64,000 bases of DNA from Fibrobacter sp. UWR2 (GTDB lineage: Bacteria > Fibrobacterota > Fibrobacteria > Fibrobacterales > Fibrobacteraceae), in NCBI RefSeq assembly GCF_002210285.1, contig NZ_MWQE01000007.1, positions 108,509 through 172,508 on the forward strand, given 5' to 3'. A program made the translations under genes and the position numbers. Under the pieces are notes generated by a model. It was not told the origin of the DNA. It was given only the letters and a program-made list of their open reading frames with translations, and searched no databases. Of the stretch, positions 1-8,722 are shown in pieces (the stretch's first letter is position 1; each line of letters begins with the position of its first letter).

Positions 1-899
1 CGGAACGCCGTACCCACGGCAATTGCCGCAAGCGCATTGTACAGGTTGTGGATTCCAGGAACACCCAGTTCAAAATGCGTACGGCCAATGTAGAAGTCGG
101 CGCAGGCATTCGCATTCCAGGAAAGTTTTTCGGGCTTCACGATTCCGCGACGCACACCGAAAGTCACCACCTTCATGTTCTTTGTCGAACGGACCTTGCA
201 GAGGTGAGCATCATCTGCATTCACGATAAGCGTTCCGCCGGCCTTGAGACCGTCCTTAATGGTAATTTTCTCGTTAAACACGCCGTCCAGATCCTTGAGG
301 CGTTCCAGGTGGCTTGCGCCAATGTTGGTAATCACGGCAACATCGGGTTCAGTTGCAAGCGACAGCGGGCGGATTTCGTCCGGTCCACTCGTACCCATCT
401 CCACGACGGCGGCTTCGTGACTGTGCTTCAGCTGGAAAAGCGTCATCGGGACACCGATGTGGTTGTTGAAATTTCCCTGCGTAGCGTGCGTATTGAACTT
501 CATCGAAAGGATAGCCTTCGTCATCTCCTTCGTGGTCGTCTTGCCGTTACTGCCGGTGATAGCGACTTTCTTCACCTTAAAGAGGCGCTGGTAGCCCTTG
601 GCAAGCTTCAGGAGTGCCTTGGTGGTATCGTCCACCGGGGCATACATCTTGAAGGTATTCTGGTCAACAGATTCCTGGTTCACTACGCTCATCAGTGCAC
701 CTTCCTTTTCCATTTGGGGAACAAACTTGTGGGCATCAAAACGTGCGCCCTTTATAGGCCAGAACACCACGCCCTTGGCCTTTTCACGTGAATCCAAGCA
801 CAGATTCACCTTGCGTTTGAGAATGCGGGCCGGGACGCCCACCGGGGCCGTCTCCAGGATATCCAGCATTTCCTTAACTGTCAAATCAAGTTTTAGCAT
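1..899 (-). CDS. murF: MurF, UDP-MurNAc-tripeptide D-Ala-D-Ala ligase (3' end outside window)
   Basis: Adds D-Ala-D-Ala to UDP-MurNAc-tripeptide in the cytoplasm, the last soluble step of murein precursor synthesis. About 299 N-terminal residues are present; the C-terminal part lies beyond the left edge. The Mur-ligase ATP loop GSNGKTT is at residues 116-122, followed by the conserved region with VVEMGTSGPDEI and ITNIGASHLE. The ATG at 899-897 overlaps the end of murE by 7 bp, so translation is probably coupled. Gene order (mraZ to murF) is the standard dcw order, which supports the call. Confidence 0.95.
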   Translation of the reverse strand, partial: MLKLDLTVKEMLDILETAPVGVPARILKRKVNLCLDSREKAKGVVFWPIKGARFDAHKFVPQMEKEGALMSVVNQESVDQNTFKMYAPVDDTTKALLKLAKGYQRLFKVKKVAITGSNGKTTTKEMTKAILSMKFNTHATQGNFNNHIGVPMTLFQLKHSHEAAVVEMGTSGPDEIRPLSLATEPDVAVITNIGASHLERLKDLDGVFNEKITIKDGLKAGGTLIVNADDAHLCKVRSTKNMKVVTFGVRRGIVKPEKLSWNANACADFYIGRTHFELGVPGIHNLYNALAAIAVGTAF

Positions 900-2317
900 T
901 CTTCCATTGCCTTCACCGCCTCTTCGCGGTCGTCAAAATGATGCTTGGTCTTTCCGACTATCTGGTAGTCTTCGTGACCCTTGCCCGCAATCACGAGCCA
1001 GTCGCCGTCATTCAGGGCGGTACAGGCGCGCTTGATAGCCTCTGCACGGTCAGCGACCACAATAAACTTGTCCGTACTCATGCCCGCACGCACGTCTTCG
1101 ATAATGGCAATCGGGTCTTCCGTGCGCGGGTTATCGGAGGTGAGCCATGCCGTATCGGCAATCGTCTCGGCGATATGCCCCATAATCGGGCGCTTGGTAC
1201 GGTCGCGGTCGCCACCGCAGCCGAACACCGTAGAAAGCTTGCCGCGGCAGAGCTTGCGGGCAGTCGCAAGCACGCGTTCCAGCGCATCGGGCGTATGTGC
1301 GTAATCGACAATCACGTGTTTGCCGCCCTTGTTCCAGACCTTCTCGAAACGGCCAGGCACGCGCACGCTAGCGAGGGCAGCACGCATCGAAAGTTCCGGA
1401 ATCTGGAGGGCGTTCGCCCAAGCGAGCACGAGCAGCACGTTATCCACATTGAAATCGCCGCACATGGGCGTCTCGAACGGTTCAGCCGCCACCATCGGGA
1501 GCGTAAACACGAGGCCATTTTCAGTGTTGGACACCTCGCCCGCGGGCTTCACACCGGCCTTTTCCTTACCGAGTCTCGACACGGAAACCACATTGCGGCC
1601 AGCAGCCTTCAGTTCGTCAAAAATCTTTTCACCATGCGCATCGTCGATGTTCACCACTGCCACACCGTCATCGGCGAGGTACTTCGTGAACAGGAGCTTC
1701 TTCGCTTCGAAATAGGCTTCCATCGTCTTGTGATAATCGAGATGGTCCTGCGTGAGGTTGCTGAAGAGGCCGCTCTTGAAGCGGATTCCGGCAACACGGC
1801 CCTGATGCAGGGAATGGCTCGATGCTTCCATCACGAGGTCAGTGCATCCTGCCGCGACGGCCTTTGCGGCAAAGGCGAACAGGTCCAGAAGGCCGGGAGT
1901 CGTGAGCGTCGCCGGAACCGACGTATCACCAATCTTGTTCTTGATGGTCCCGAGGAGGGCCGTCTTTCTGCCGGCGGATTCAAGCATCGCATTCATGAGG
2001 AAGGCGCTAGTCGTCTTCCCGTTGGTCCCGGTAACCGCATGGCACTTGAGTTTCGCGAACGGATCCTTGTAGAAAATCCTTGCCGCTTCAAGGCGGGCCG
2101 CCTTCACATCGGCCACCTGAATCCACTTGGAGGCGAGCCCTTCGGGAGCAACCTGCTCGCTCACGACCGCAACGGCGCCCGAGGCAACCGCATTGCGGGC
2201 AAACTCCTCGTAGCCTTCCGCGGGCATCGAGAAGAACAGATCCTGCGCCTTCACTCGGCGGGAGTCATCGCAAAGACCCTTCACATCCAAGTTACGCATC
2301 AAACCTTCGGATATCAT
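893..2317 (-). CDS. murE: MurE, UDP-MurNAc-tripeptide synthetase (meso-DAP adding)
   Basis: 474 residues, normal family length. Adds the third stem-peptide residue to UDP-MurNAc-L-Ala-D-Glu. The ATP loop GTNGKTT is at residues 97-103, HSLHQGR near 168-174, and the C-terminal domain carries DNPR at 395-398. In characterised MurE enzymes DNPR marks meso-diaminopimelate specificity, so a Gram-negative type peptidoglycan is expected. The start ATG shares one base with the ftsI stop codon (TAATG), showing tight coupling in the dcw operon. Confidence 0.95.
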   Translation of the reverse strand: MISEGLMRNLDVKGLCDDSRRVKAQDLFFSMPAEGYEEFARNAVASGAVAVVSEQVAPEGLASKWIQVADVKAARLEAARIFYKDPFAKLKCHAVTGTNGKTTSAFLMNAMLESAGRKTALLGTIKNKIGDTSVPATLTTPGLLDLFAFAAKAVAAGCTDLVMEASSHSLHQGRVAGIRFKSGLFSNLTQDHLDYHKTMEAYFEAKKLLFTKYLADDGVAVVNIDDAHGEKIFDELKAAGRNVVSVSRLGKEKAGVKPAGEVSNTENGLVFTLPMVAAEPFETPMCGDFNVDNVLLVLAWANALQIPELSMRAALASVRVPGRFEKVWNKGGKHVIVDYAHTPDALERVLATARKLCRGKLSTVFGCGGDRDRTKRPIMGHIAETIADTAWLTSDNPRTEDPIAIIEDVRAGMSTDKFIVVADRAEAIKRACTALNDGDWLVIAGKGHEDYQIVGKTKHHFDDREEAVKAMEEC

Positions 2318-4266
2318 TAGCCTCTCTCCTTAAGCGTAAGCTTGCACGTCGTTCCCTTCTGGAGCAATTCTTCGGGCTTGGGCGACTGCGCCACAACGCG
2401 TCCCTTACCCTCATATTCCACATTCACGCGGATATTGCCCATAATTTCCATCGCATCGCGCAAGGAAAGTCCTTTCAAGTCGGGCATCTTGGATGCAAGC
2501 ATCTCGCCCAGCGAAAGTACGACACCCGCATCGCCCGTATAGTCTATATTCTGCGAAATCACGCGGACGCCCTCGCCAGCAAACGCAACCTTGCACCCCT
2601 TATCCGAGGCAAGTTTCTTTGCTGCATCGGCGGTCATGCCCATAAAGTCCATATCGCAGGGATTGTTCTTCTTTACCTGCGCCAGGTTGTATGAAACCGG
2701 AGACGCTTCCGGATGGTAGTAAATACCTTCCATTATGCGGCGGAAAATCGGACCCGCGGTAAGACCGCCCACATGCTTGCCCTGCGGGTCATCCACCAAC
2801 ACGAGGCACACATAGCGCGTATCCTCGACAGGCGCAAGCCCGATAAACGAAGCCACCTGATGGTCGCGATCGTACTTCTGCGTTTCCTGGTTGAACTTTT
2901 CTGCGGTACCGGTCTTGCCACCAAAATACACATCGGGAATCTTCTTCGAGACAACCTTCTTTGCCGTACCGCTATTCACCACACGGTAGAGCATCGAACG
3001 GATTGTCGCAGCCGTGCTTGCCGAAATTACGCGGCGCACTTCCTTGGGTTCAATCTTCTCGACGACGCTGTCCCTTGAATCGCGCCATTCACGCACAAGC
3101 ATCGGTTCCATCAGCACGCCACCGTTCGCGACTGCAGCATACGCCATTGCCATCTGGATAGGCGTCACAGAAATAGCATGGCCAAAGCCCATCGTCTTGA
3201 GCGTACGGTCATCGCGCGTAAGCTCGTAAGGCATAAGCAGGCGGCCTCTCTCCTCGCCGGGGAAGTAGTCCGACGTAGGCATGCCGAATCCAAAGCCGCG
3301 CGCCATGTTGTAGAGTTTTTCGGCACCGACTTCTGCCGCAATCTTTGCAAACACTATATTCGAGGACTGCACCATCGCCTCGGACATATCCATGTCACCA
3401 TAGACGTGCGTATCGCATATCTTCTCGGATTTCGGGTTCCAGCTCCAGCAGCGGCCTTCGTTCTCGAAAACGCGCGTAGGCGGCACAATCTTGTTCTCGA
3501 GAGCAGCCGCCGCGGTAATCACCTTGAAGGTAGAACCCGGTTCATAGGAAAGTGTAACAATCTCGTTATTCGCCATGCGGCCCACACCCTGGGTCTTGGA
3601 GTTCGGGTCAAAAGTCGGGTAGCTCGCCATGGCAAGGATTTCGCCCGTGTAGGGTTCCACAATCACAGCACTCGCACTCTTCGCCTCGAACTCGTTCACG
3701 CCATCCTTCAAGGCCTTCTCGACGATTTCCTGCATATTTCCGTCAATCGTCAAGACCATGTTCAAGCCCGGTTCCGCCTTGGCCACTTCGCGAGAACGCG
3801 AATAGATTTCACGCTTCACGACCTTCTTGACCGTCTTTACGGAATCACCATCCATTTCGCTGAACTTCTCGACAGTCTGGCCGTCAACGCCCACACGAAT
3901 GCCACTGACTCCGCTCAACTTCGTATCGAAAGTCCTCTCGAGGCCCATGTTTCCGTGTCCGTTAAAGTCGAGCTTGCCCACCACCTGGCTCGCCAACTGC
4001 CCATGAAGGAATATGCGGGTGTAGTCGAGCATCTTGTTGGTCGTATCGCGGCAGTTATCCGCAAGGACCACGCCATTCCTATCCAGAATGCGACCACGGT
4101 CGGCATAGACGTTTCTCGTGCTCGTCACCATGTTCTTCGCCTTGGTCTGGTACACCTTGCGGTTCACCACCTGAATGCTAAAGGTCTGCCACAAGAGCAC
4201 GCCAACAAGGCTCATTACGAGCCACTTGAGGAAGGCGAGTGGTTCAAGACGGATCTTACCGTTCAT
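2317..4266 (-). CDS. ftsI: FtsI/PBP3-type septal transpeptidase with C-terminal PASTA domain
   Basis: 649 residues. Septal peptidoglycan transpeptidase anchored by one N-terminal membrane segment (about 13-33). It has a PBP dimerisation domain and then the penicillin-binding domain with the catalytic S245-x-x-K248 motif (STFK), SSN at 301-303 and KTGTA at 451-455. The last 65 residues look like a PASTA domain (MPDLKGLSLRDAM... then QSP). PASTA tails are also found on PBPs such as SpoVD and are absent from E. coli FtsI. It overlaps ftsL by 11 bp and lies in dcw order between ftsL and murE. Confidence 0.93.
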   Translation of the reverse strand: MNGKIRLEPLAFLKWLVMSLVGVLLWQTFSIQVVNRKVYQTKAKNMVTSTRNVYADRGRILDRNGVVLADNCRDTTNKMLDYTRIFLHGQLASQVVGKLDFNGHGNMGLERTFDTKLSGVSGIRVGVDGQTVEKFSEMDGDSVKTVKKVVKREIYSRSREVAKAEPGLNMVLTIDGNMQEIVEKALKDGVNEFEAKSASAVIVEPYTGEILAMASYPTFDPNSKTQGVGRMANNEIVTLSYEPGSTFKVITAAAALENKIVPPTRVFENEGRCWSWNPKSEKICDTHVYGDMDMSEAMVQSSNIVFAKIAAEVGAEKLYNMARGFGFGMPTSDYFPGEERGRLLMPYELTRDDRTLKTMGFGHAISVTPIQMAMAYAAVANGGVLMEPMLVREWRDSRDSVVEKIEPKEVRRVISASTAATIRSMLYRVVNSGTAKKVVSKKIPDVYFGGKTGTAEKFNQETQKYDRDHQVASFIGLAPVEDTRYVCLVLVDDPQGKHVGGLTAGPIFRRIMEGIYYHPEASPVSYNLAQVKKNNPCDMDFMGMTADAAKKLASDKGCKVAFAGEGVRVISQNIDYTGDAGVVLSLGEMLASKMPDLKGLSLRDAMEIMGNIRVNVEYEGKGRVVAQSPKPEELLQKGTTCKLTLKERG

Positions 4267-4573
4267 AGGTCCCTCCCTCGCCCATAATCTTTACAGGAAC
4301 AGCATTCAAGCCAAGGCCCGTCTGTTCGGCATAGCCACGCAAACTTTCCAGAGTCGAGAGCTGGTTTATCTTCAGTTCCATGCGGAGCACATCTCCTTCC
4401 AGGAACACCACTTCTTCTGTTAGCTTGTGATACTTGTCGTAAAGAGTGTTGATGCGGTTCTGCAGGTACAGCGGCGTCATGAGCCCGGAAACAACCGCGA
4501 CAACGGCAAGCGAGACAATCACGACGATTGACTTGTTTGTCTTCGGCAGAGGTATTTTCTCGGTTGCGCTCAT
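4256..4573 (-). CDS. ftsL: FtsL-like small bitopic division protein
   Basis: 105 residues from the ATG at 4573, which overlaps the rsmH stop as ATGA. A longer in-frame reading reaching 4726 would lie inside rsmH and is not supported. It has a short basic cytoplasmic N-terminus, one membrane segment (about 17-37), then a leucine-heptad coiled coil (QNRINTLYDKYHKLTEEVV). FtsL proteins diverge strongly, so the call rests on size, topology and position between rsmH and ftsI. The expected role is to recruit and activate the septal synthase with FtsB/FtsQ. Confidence 0.75.
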   Translation of the reverse strand: MSATEKIPLPKTNKSIVVIVSLAVVAVVSGLMTPLYLQNRINTLYDKYHKLTEEVVFLEGDVLRMELKINQLSTLESLRGYAEQTGLGLNAVPVKIMGEGGTYER

Positions 4574-5526
4574 ACCCGTTCGTAAACCCTTAACTTTGCA
4601 GAGCGAGCCCTGCTGTTGTTCGCAATTTCTTCGTTTGTCGGTAGAATCGGCTTGCGATTCACCTTCCTTAGGCGCTGATGATTCCCACCGCACATGCATA
4701 CCGGCAAATTTTCCGGACAGATGCAAGCGCGTTCGAATTCAGCCGCAGTCTCCTTGACGCAACGGTCTTCCACGGAATGGTAGCTCATCACCACCAGGCG
4801 GCCGCCCACCTTGAGGCAGTCCACAGCCGCACGGAGACTATCTTCGATTTCCTTGAGTTCGCCGTTCACTTCCATGCGAATCGCCTGGAACACGCGAGCC
4901 AGCAGGCCATTCACTTCACGACGCTTGTCCGGGAACACGGATTCCACGGCAGACTTCATGTCCGACGGGAGGATTTCGCGATTTTCCCTCTTGATTTCCG
5001 AAGCCATCTCGACTAGACGAGTTGCCAGTTTGAATGCCCTATCCATATCGGCATTCTTGCGGAGAGCCGCAGCAAGCGTATCCGCATCGACATTGCAAAG
5101 CCAATCCTGCGCAGAGACCCCTTCCCGGCGATCCATGCGCAGGTCGAGCGGGTTATTGCCAACGAAGGTAAACCCGCGTTCAGAATCATCAACCTGGTGG
5201 CTGCTGATTCCAAGATCATACAGAATACCATCCAGCGTATTAGCGGGGATTTCGTTTTTCAGTTCGCCAAAGCGCACCGGATGCACAATGAACTTCGGGG
5301 CTACTCCTGCAAGGCGCTTTGTCGCATAAGCCACGGCCTCTTCGTCACGGTCGAAGGCATGGAGCGTCCCCGAGGAATTTAGTTTGTTTGCAATTGCGTA
5401 GGAATGTCCGCCACCACCGAGAGTGCAATCCGAATAGGTGCCGTCAGCCTTGATGTTCAAAGCATCCAGGCATTCCTGGAGCATTACGGGAGCATGGTAG
5501 AAGGCACGTTCATCAACGATTGACAT
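4570..5526 (-). CDS. rsmH: RsmH (MraW), 16S rRNA C1402 N4-methyltransferase
   Basis: 318 residues from the ATG at 5526, chosen because GGAGGG lies at the right distance; the upstream GTG at 5532 would sit on the Shine-Dalgarno sequence. AdoMet-dependent methylation of 16S rRNA cytidine 1402. The sequence has the N-terminal HxPVM motif (FYHAPVMLQECL), the SAM loop TLGGGGHS, DLGISSHQVD, and the C-terminal SYHSVEDR-x-VK block. The start overlaps the mraZ end by 14 bp. Confidence 0.95.
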   Translation of the reverse strand: MSIVDERAFYHAPVMLQECLDALNIKADGTYSDCTLGGGGHSYAIANKLNSSGTLHAFDRDEEAVAYATKRLAGVAPKFIVHPVRFGELKNEIPANTLDGILYDLGISSHQVDDSERGFTFVGNNPLDLRMDRREGVSAQDWLCNVDADTLAAALRKNADMDRAFKLATRLVEMASEIKRENREILPSDMKSAVESVFPDKRREVNGLLARVFQAIRMEVNGELKEIEDSLRAAVDCLKVGGRLVVMSYHSVEDRCVKETAAEFERACICPENLPVCMCGGNHQRLRKVNRKPILPTNEEIANNSRARSAKLRVYERV

Positions 5527-5989
5527 CGCCACCCTCCGTCAAGCTCTCTCCATAGAACGCGGCATCGAATGCAGCAATATCTTCACTTGTCTGCAAACCA
5601 TACTTGGCATTGAAGCGTTCAGGATTCCACAGTTCGAGAGTTTTACCGCGTGCCGGCACGTAAAGGACTTCGCCCTTTAGACCAGCATACTCCAACAAGA
5701 TCTTAGGAAGTAAAATGCGGTTTTGACCATCGAGCTCCACCACGGTGGGCCAGAGGTTTCTCCGAACTAGGTCAGCTTGACGGCGGTCGGACCGGCAGTC
5801 CAGGTCCGCCATGAACTTTTCGTATTCAGGTACAGTAAAGAACCTCAGGGTCTGATTCGGGCCACGCGTGACCACGAACTCATTCCCATCGGCTCCAACG
5901 AGCTGACGACGGAATTCCCTAGGGAAGGAAGTCCTTCCCTTTCCATCGATAGCCGTTTGGGCCTGACCTATGAAAGACGTAAAGTTCAT
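5513..5989 (-). CDS. mraZ: MraZ, dcw-operon transcriptional regulator
   Basis: 158 residues from the ATG at 5989; an ATG at 6007 is also possible and gives six more residues. DNA-binding ring protein with two SpoVT/AbrB-like halves: the first contains IDGKGRTSFPREFR, the second LDGQNRILLPKILLEYAGL. MraZ family members repress their own dcw operon by binding short direct repeats upstream. A matching repeat array overlaps the predicted promoter. It is the first gene of the division operon. Confidence 0.9.
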   Translation of the reverse strand: MNFTSFIGQAQTAIDGKGRTSFPREFRRQLVGADGNEFVVTRGPNQTLRFFTVPEYEKFMADLDCRSDRRQADLVRRNLWPTVVELDGQNRILLPKILLEYAGLKGEVLYVPARGKTLELWNPERFNAKYGLQTSEDIAAFDAAFYGESLTEGGDVNR

Positions 5990-6011
5990 ACTAGTTTTTT
6001 GACACATTTTA

Positions 6012-6054
6012 CCACAACAGTGTAAAATCTACCCACTTTCAACCACTTTGGCAA
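6012..6054 (-). promoter_or_regulatory. mraZ/dcw promoter with MraZ-type operator repeats
   Basis: On the minus strand a -35 TTGCCA (6049-6054) and -10 TAGATT (6026-6031) are separated by 17 bp. GTGG motifs lie at 6043-6046, 6033-6036 and 6012-6015, that is 10 and about 20 bp apart. Two fall within the promoter spacer, as expected for the 10-bp phased TGGG-type repeats bound by MraZ. The match is by eye only. Confidence 0.55.
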
Positions 6055-6245
6055 GACATGTTACGTTTTTTGACACCCAAAGCATACAAAAAGCATACTT
6101 CGGGACGAGGTCCGGCTTCACATTACTACACATTAGTGCAGCAACAACAAAAAAAAATGACGCAACCCAGATTACAGCCGCCAACTCAGGCCCACTGCCC
6201 AAACCGCATTTTTATATTTGCAAACAAATTATGAAGGAGTGTAAA

Positions 6246-7214
6246 ATGGGAACCCTTTTCAGAAAAACAACGTTCGCCCTCGCGGCAGTCCTCTTATCGG
6301 CCCAAAGCGCCATGGCCAACGTCCTCGAAGCGTTCACTGATGCAGACTCAATCGTCGCCGGAACCCGTTTCCCTGTTTACGTTTCTGCCAGAGGCGAAGG
6401 AGATTCGTTTGACCTAGAAGGAGCCGCCGGCCAATCGTACAACCTCTTTGCCACCAATAATGTTGCCATATACCAGTCGAAGGATTCGAACCAGCCGACC
6501 CTGAAGAACTATCTTGGGAAAATCGGCCCTTCCGGTGTAGATACGCTATGGCTCGAATACCCGCTAGAATATATACAAACGCTTACGGACCACTTCCAAA
6601 TCGGCGTCGGCTTAACAAATCACTTTCTTACAGTATTCCAGCCCCTAATCACATTCGCCAAAGCAACAACTACAGACAAAGACGGAATCCCGCTCACCTG
6701 GGAGCCCGTCAACCATGATCCCGACACCCACGAAGATGGATCACCCTACTTTCAGCAGACAAACACCGAAGTTGCATTAACCCTTATCGCGATTAGCCCG
6801 ATAACCATGGGCATCTGCAAGGAATGCGATTTCGACATCGTACTCGACTTCAGCACGAGTGCAGGCGTAACCGCCGAAGACGCGAAACTCGTCGACGGAA
6901 TAACGACAATACTTCTCCGTTCCGAAAAAGATTTCGAAACCGAGACAGCGTCTATATCCGTCTGCGTGATGCGCAATTCCAACATACAGGCAACCTACGG
7001 CAACATGCATTTCTTGAACAAGCCGTCGGCTTTACCGCAAGCGGAGCTTTCCAACGCGCTGTCATTGCCCGCCGCCTATACGGTCATGGACCTGCAAGGT
7101 CGAATCATCCGCAAGGGTGTCACGCATTCCGCAGACATCGACATGTCGTCGTTTGCAGCCGGTTCGTACATCGTAAAGATCGGAACCAATTACCGCAAGA
7201 TAAACGTCCGCTAA
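6246..7214 (+). CDS. Secreted protein with type IX (Por) C-terminal sorting domain
   Basis: 322 residues from the ATG at 6246, preceded by AAGGAG with 6-nt spacing; the longer upstream reading lacks such a site. A signal peptide (GTLFRKTTFALAAVLLSAQSAMA) ends near residue 23. The central region has no domain I recognise. The last 50 residues (YTVMDLQGRIIRKG ... SFAAGSYIVKIG) have the pattern of the T9SS type-A C-terminal sorting domain, with the typical DLQGR and GxYIVKI strands. I infer export across the outer membrane and surface attachment. It is divergent from mraZ. Confidence 0.7.
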   Translation: MGTLFRKTTFALAAVLLSAQSAMANVLEAFTDADSIVAGTRFPVYVSARGEGDSFDLEGAAGQSYNLFATNNVAIYQSKDSNQPTLKNYLGKIGPSGVDTLWLEYPLEYIQTLTDHFQIGVGLTNHFLTVFQPLITFAKATTTDKDGIPLTWEPVNHDPDTHEDGSPYFQQTNTEVALTLIAISPITMGICKECDFDIVLDFSTSAGVTAEDAKLVDGITTILLRSEKDFETETASISVCVMRNSNIQATYGNMHFLNKPSALPQAELSNALSLPAAYTVMDLQGRIIRKGVTHSADIDMSSFAAGSYIVKIGTNYRKINVR

Positions 7215-7229
7215 AAATCGCGTAAAAAA

Positions 7230-7808
7230 ATGAAAACCGCTCTTGCCGGAATTGCAGCTATCGTCACGGGCATCCTGCCCGCACTTGTGGGCTGCGCAGA
7301 AAAGATTACGGACGAACGCGACGGGCAAAAATACTCCGTCATAAAGATTGCGGATAAACTATGGTTTGCCGAGAACCTGAATTTCGAAACCGGCAATAGC
7401 AGTTGCCCCGAAGGCGACAACCGCAACTGCAGCAAGTACGGCAGGCTTTACACCCGCGACGATGCCCTCCGCGCATGCCCCAGCGGATGGAGGCTGCCGA
7501 ACAATCAGGAAGTCGAAGAACTAGTCAAGGCCGCAGGCGGAATGTCCAAGGCGGGCGACGCACTAAAATCGAGTTCAGGCTGGTTCAAGAAGGGCAACGG
7601 ATCCGACGCGCTCGGGTTCGCCGCACTGCCCGCAGGCTACTGGAGCCAGGGAAAATTCGACGGCATAGGCGGCTACGCCTATTTCTGGAGCAGCACCGAT
7701 AGCGAAGACGGACTCGCCTACTACCTGTTCCTTGATTTCAGCAGCAAGGGAGCCTCGCTGAACGCCTTCGACAAGGGAACCGCCCGCTCTGTCCGCTGCG
7801 TAAAATAA
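7230..7808 (+). CDS. FISUMP-domain lipoprotein (short form)
   Basis: 192 residues. The lipobox-like LVGC near residue 22 indicates a lipoprotein. The rest is one FISUMP domain: DERDGQKYSVIKIADKLW, AENLNF, KYGRLYT, CPSGWRLP, GFAALPAGYW, FWSSTD and the terminal RSVRCVK. This domain family is abundant in Fibrobacter, and its function is not established. It lies 15 bp after the T9SS-tail gene, so the two may be co-transcribed. It lacks the Ser-rich linker seen in the other FISUMP lipoproteins here. Confidence 0.85.
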   Translation: MKTALAGIAAIVTGILPALVGCAEKITDERDGQKYSVIKIADKLWFAENLNFETGNSSCPEGDNRNCSKYGRLYTRDDALRACPSGWRLPNNQEVEELVKAAGGMSKAGDALKSSSGWFKKGNGSDALGFAALPAGYWSQGKFDGIGGYAYFWSSTDSEDGLAYYLFLDFSSKGASLNAFDKGTARSVRCVK

Positions 7809-7813
7809 AAAGC

Positions 7814-8698
7814 TTACAAGTCATGATTGAACAACATGCATTTTTCGCATGTTGCACCCGCAGAGGCGCTGTCGCCGAAACGGCGCTCGGGATTGGGGCA
7901 ATGTTCTTCCGAACCATCGGGCAAGATCCAGATTTCGTCCTTGAACAAATCGCAGGGACCGCCGCCAAGATGCACGTCGAAAAAAAGACTCCCTTCGCAG
8001 CGCACGCGCGGGAACTGCGCCTGCAACGCTTCCAGCTCCCGACGAATTTCGCGAGCAGCCAGGCCCGAGATTCCGTATTCATTCCGCAAGCGCTCCCCCG
8101 CCGAGATAAACACCGGCAGGTTCCACTTGATGCGGACTATTCCGACAGAATCCGCCCAGTGCAAGATTTCCGGAGCAAAGCTTAAAAGTTTCCTGTGCAG
8201 TGTCACCTGGAGCGAGACACTCGCGACATTCCGTCCTGTCGCGGAGCCTGCACATAAACTGCGCGCCACACCAAGCAGGCGTTCGACATTCCGGCGCCAA
8301 GGCTCAAACGAAATTCCCGGCATCATCTCGTCGAACGCGGGATCCTCGAATCCCATGCAGCTCACCTTGATGTCGCTGCAGGCAAGGAGCAGACGCTCCA
8401 TCCCTGCAGCCGTTCCCCATATTCCAGGGAACGTTCCGTTTGTCGTCAGGTTGAGCGGGATTTTTTTCGCAGAACAATATTCGAGCAGTTCCGCAAATTT
8501 CGAATAAAGTAAAGGCTCCCCCATCGTACTCGGGATAACCTCGCGAAGTCCGCTCCCCGCATTTTTTTCAATCGCGGCCTTCGCGACCTCGATAGGCATC
8601 TCGCCCATCCCGAAAGGCCGTCCCCGCTGGTTCAAGAAGCACAACGGGCAACGCAGGTTGCACTTGTCCGGATTCGTGAGGAGTGTGAGCCGGCGCAT
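7814..8698 (-). CDS. Radical SAM protein with SPASM-like C-terminal cluster
   Basis: 294 residues. The radical SAM cluster motif CxxxCxxC is C13-C17-C20 (KCNLRCPLC). The C-terminus has C-x12-G-x4-C (C DLFKDEIWILPDG SEEH C) followed by CEKC, matching the first half of a SPASM auxiliary-cluster motif. Such proteins are maturases or anaerobic sulfatase-type enzymes. The substrate is unknown; no small precursor peptide is visible nearby. It begins 24 nt after the flavoprotein gene on the same strand, so an operon is likely. Confidence 0.8.
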   Translation of the reverse strand: MRRLTLLTNPDKCNLRCPLCFLNQRGRPFGMGEMPIEVAKAAIEKNAGSGLREVIPSTMGEPLLYSKFAELLEYCSAKKIPLNLTTNGTFPGIWGTAAGMERLLLACSDIKVSCMGFEDPAFDEMMPGISFEPWRRNVERLLGVARSLCAGSATGRNVASVSLQVTLHRKLLSFAPEILHWADSVGIVRIKWNLPVFISAGERLRNEYGISGLAAREIRRELEALQAQFPRVRCEGSLFFDVHLGGGPCDLFKDEIWILPDGSEEHCPNPERRFGDSASAGATCEKCMLFNHDL

Positions 8699-8722
8699 CG
8701 CACAGATACCGCAGGTGTAGTC

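Noticed and set aside
938..2320. Open frame of 460 codons on the plus strand opposite murE
   Set aside because: Antisense shadow of murE; composition is Arg/His-rich with no domain, while murE is complete.
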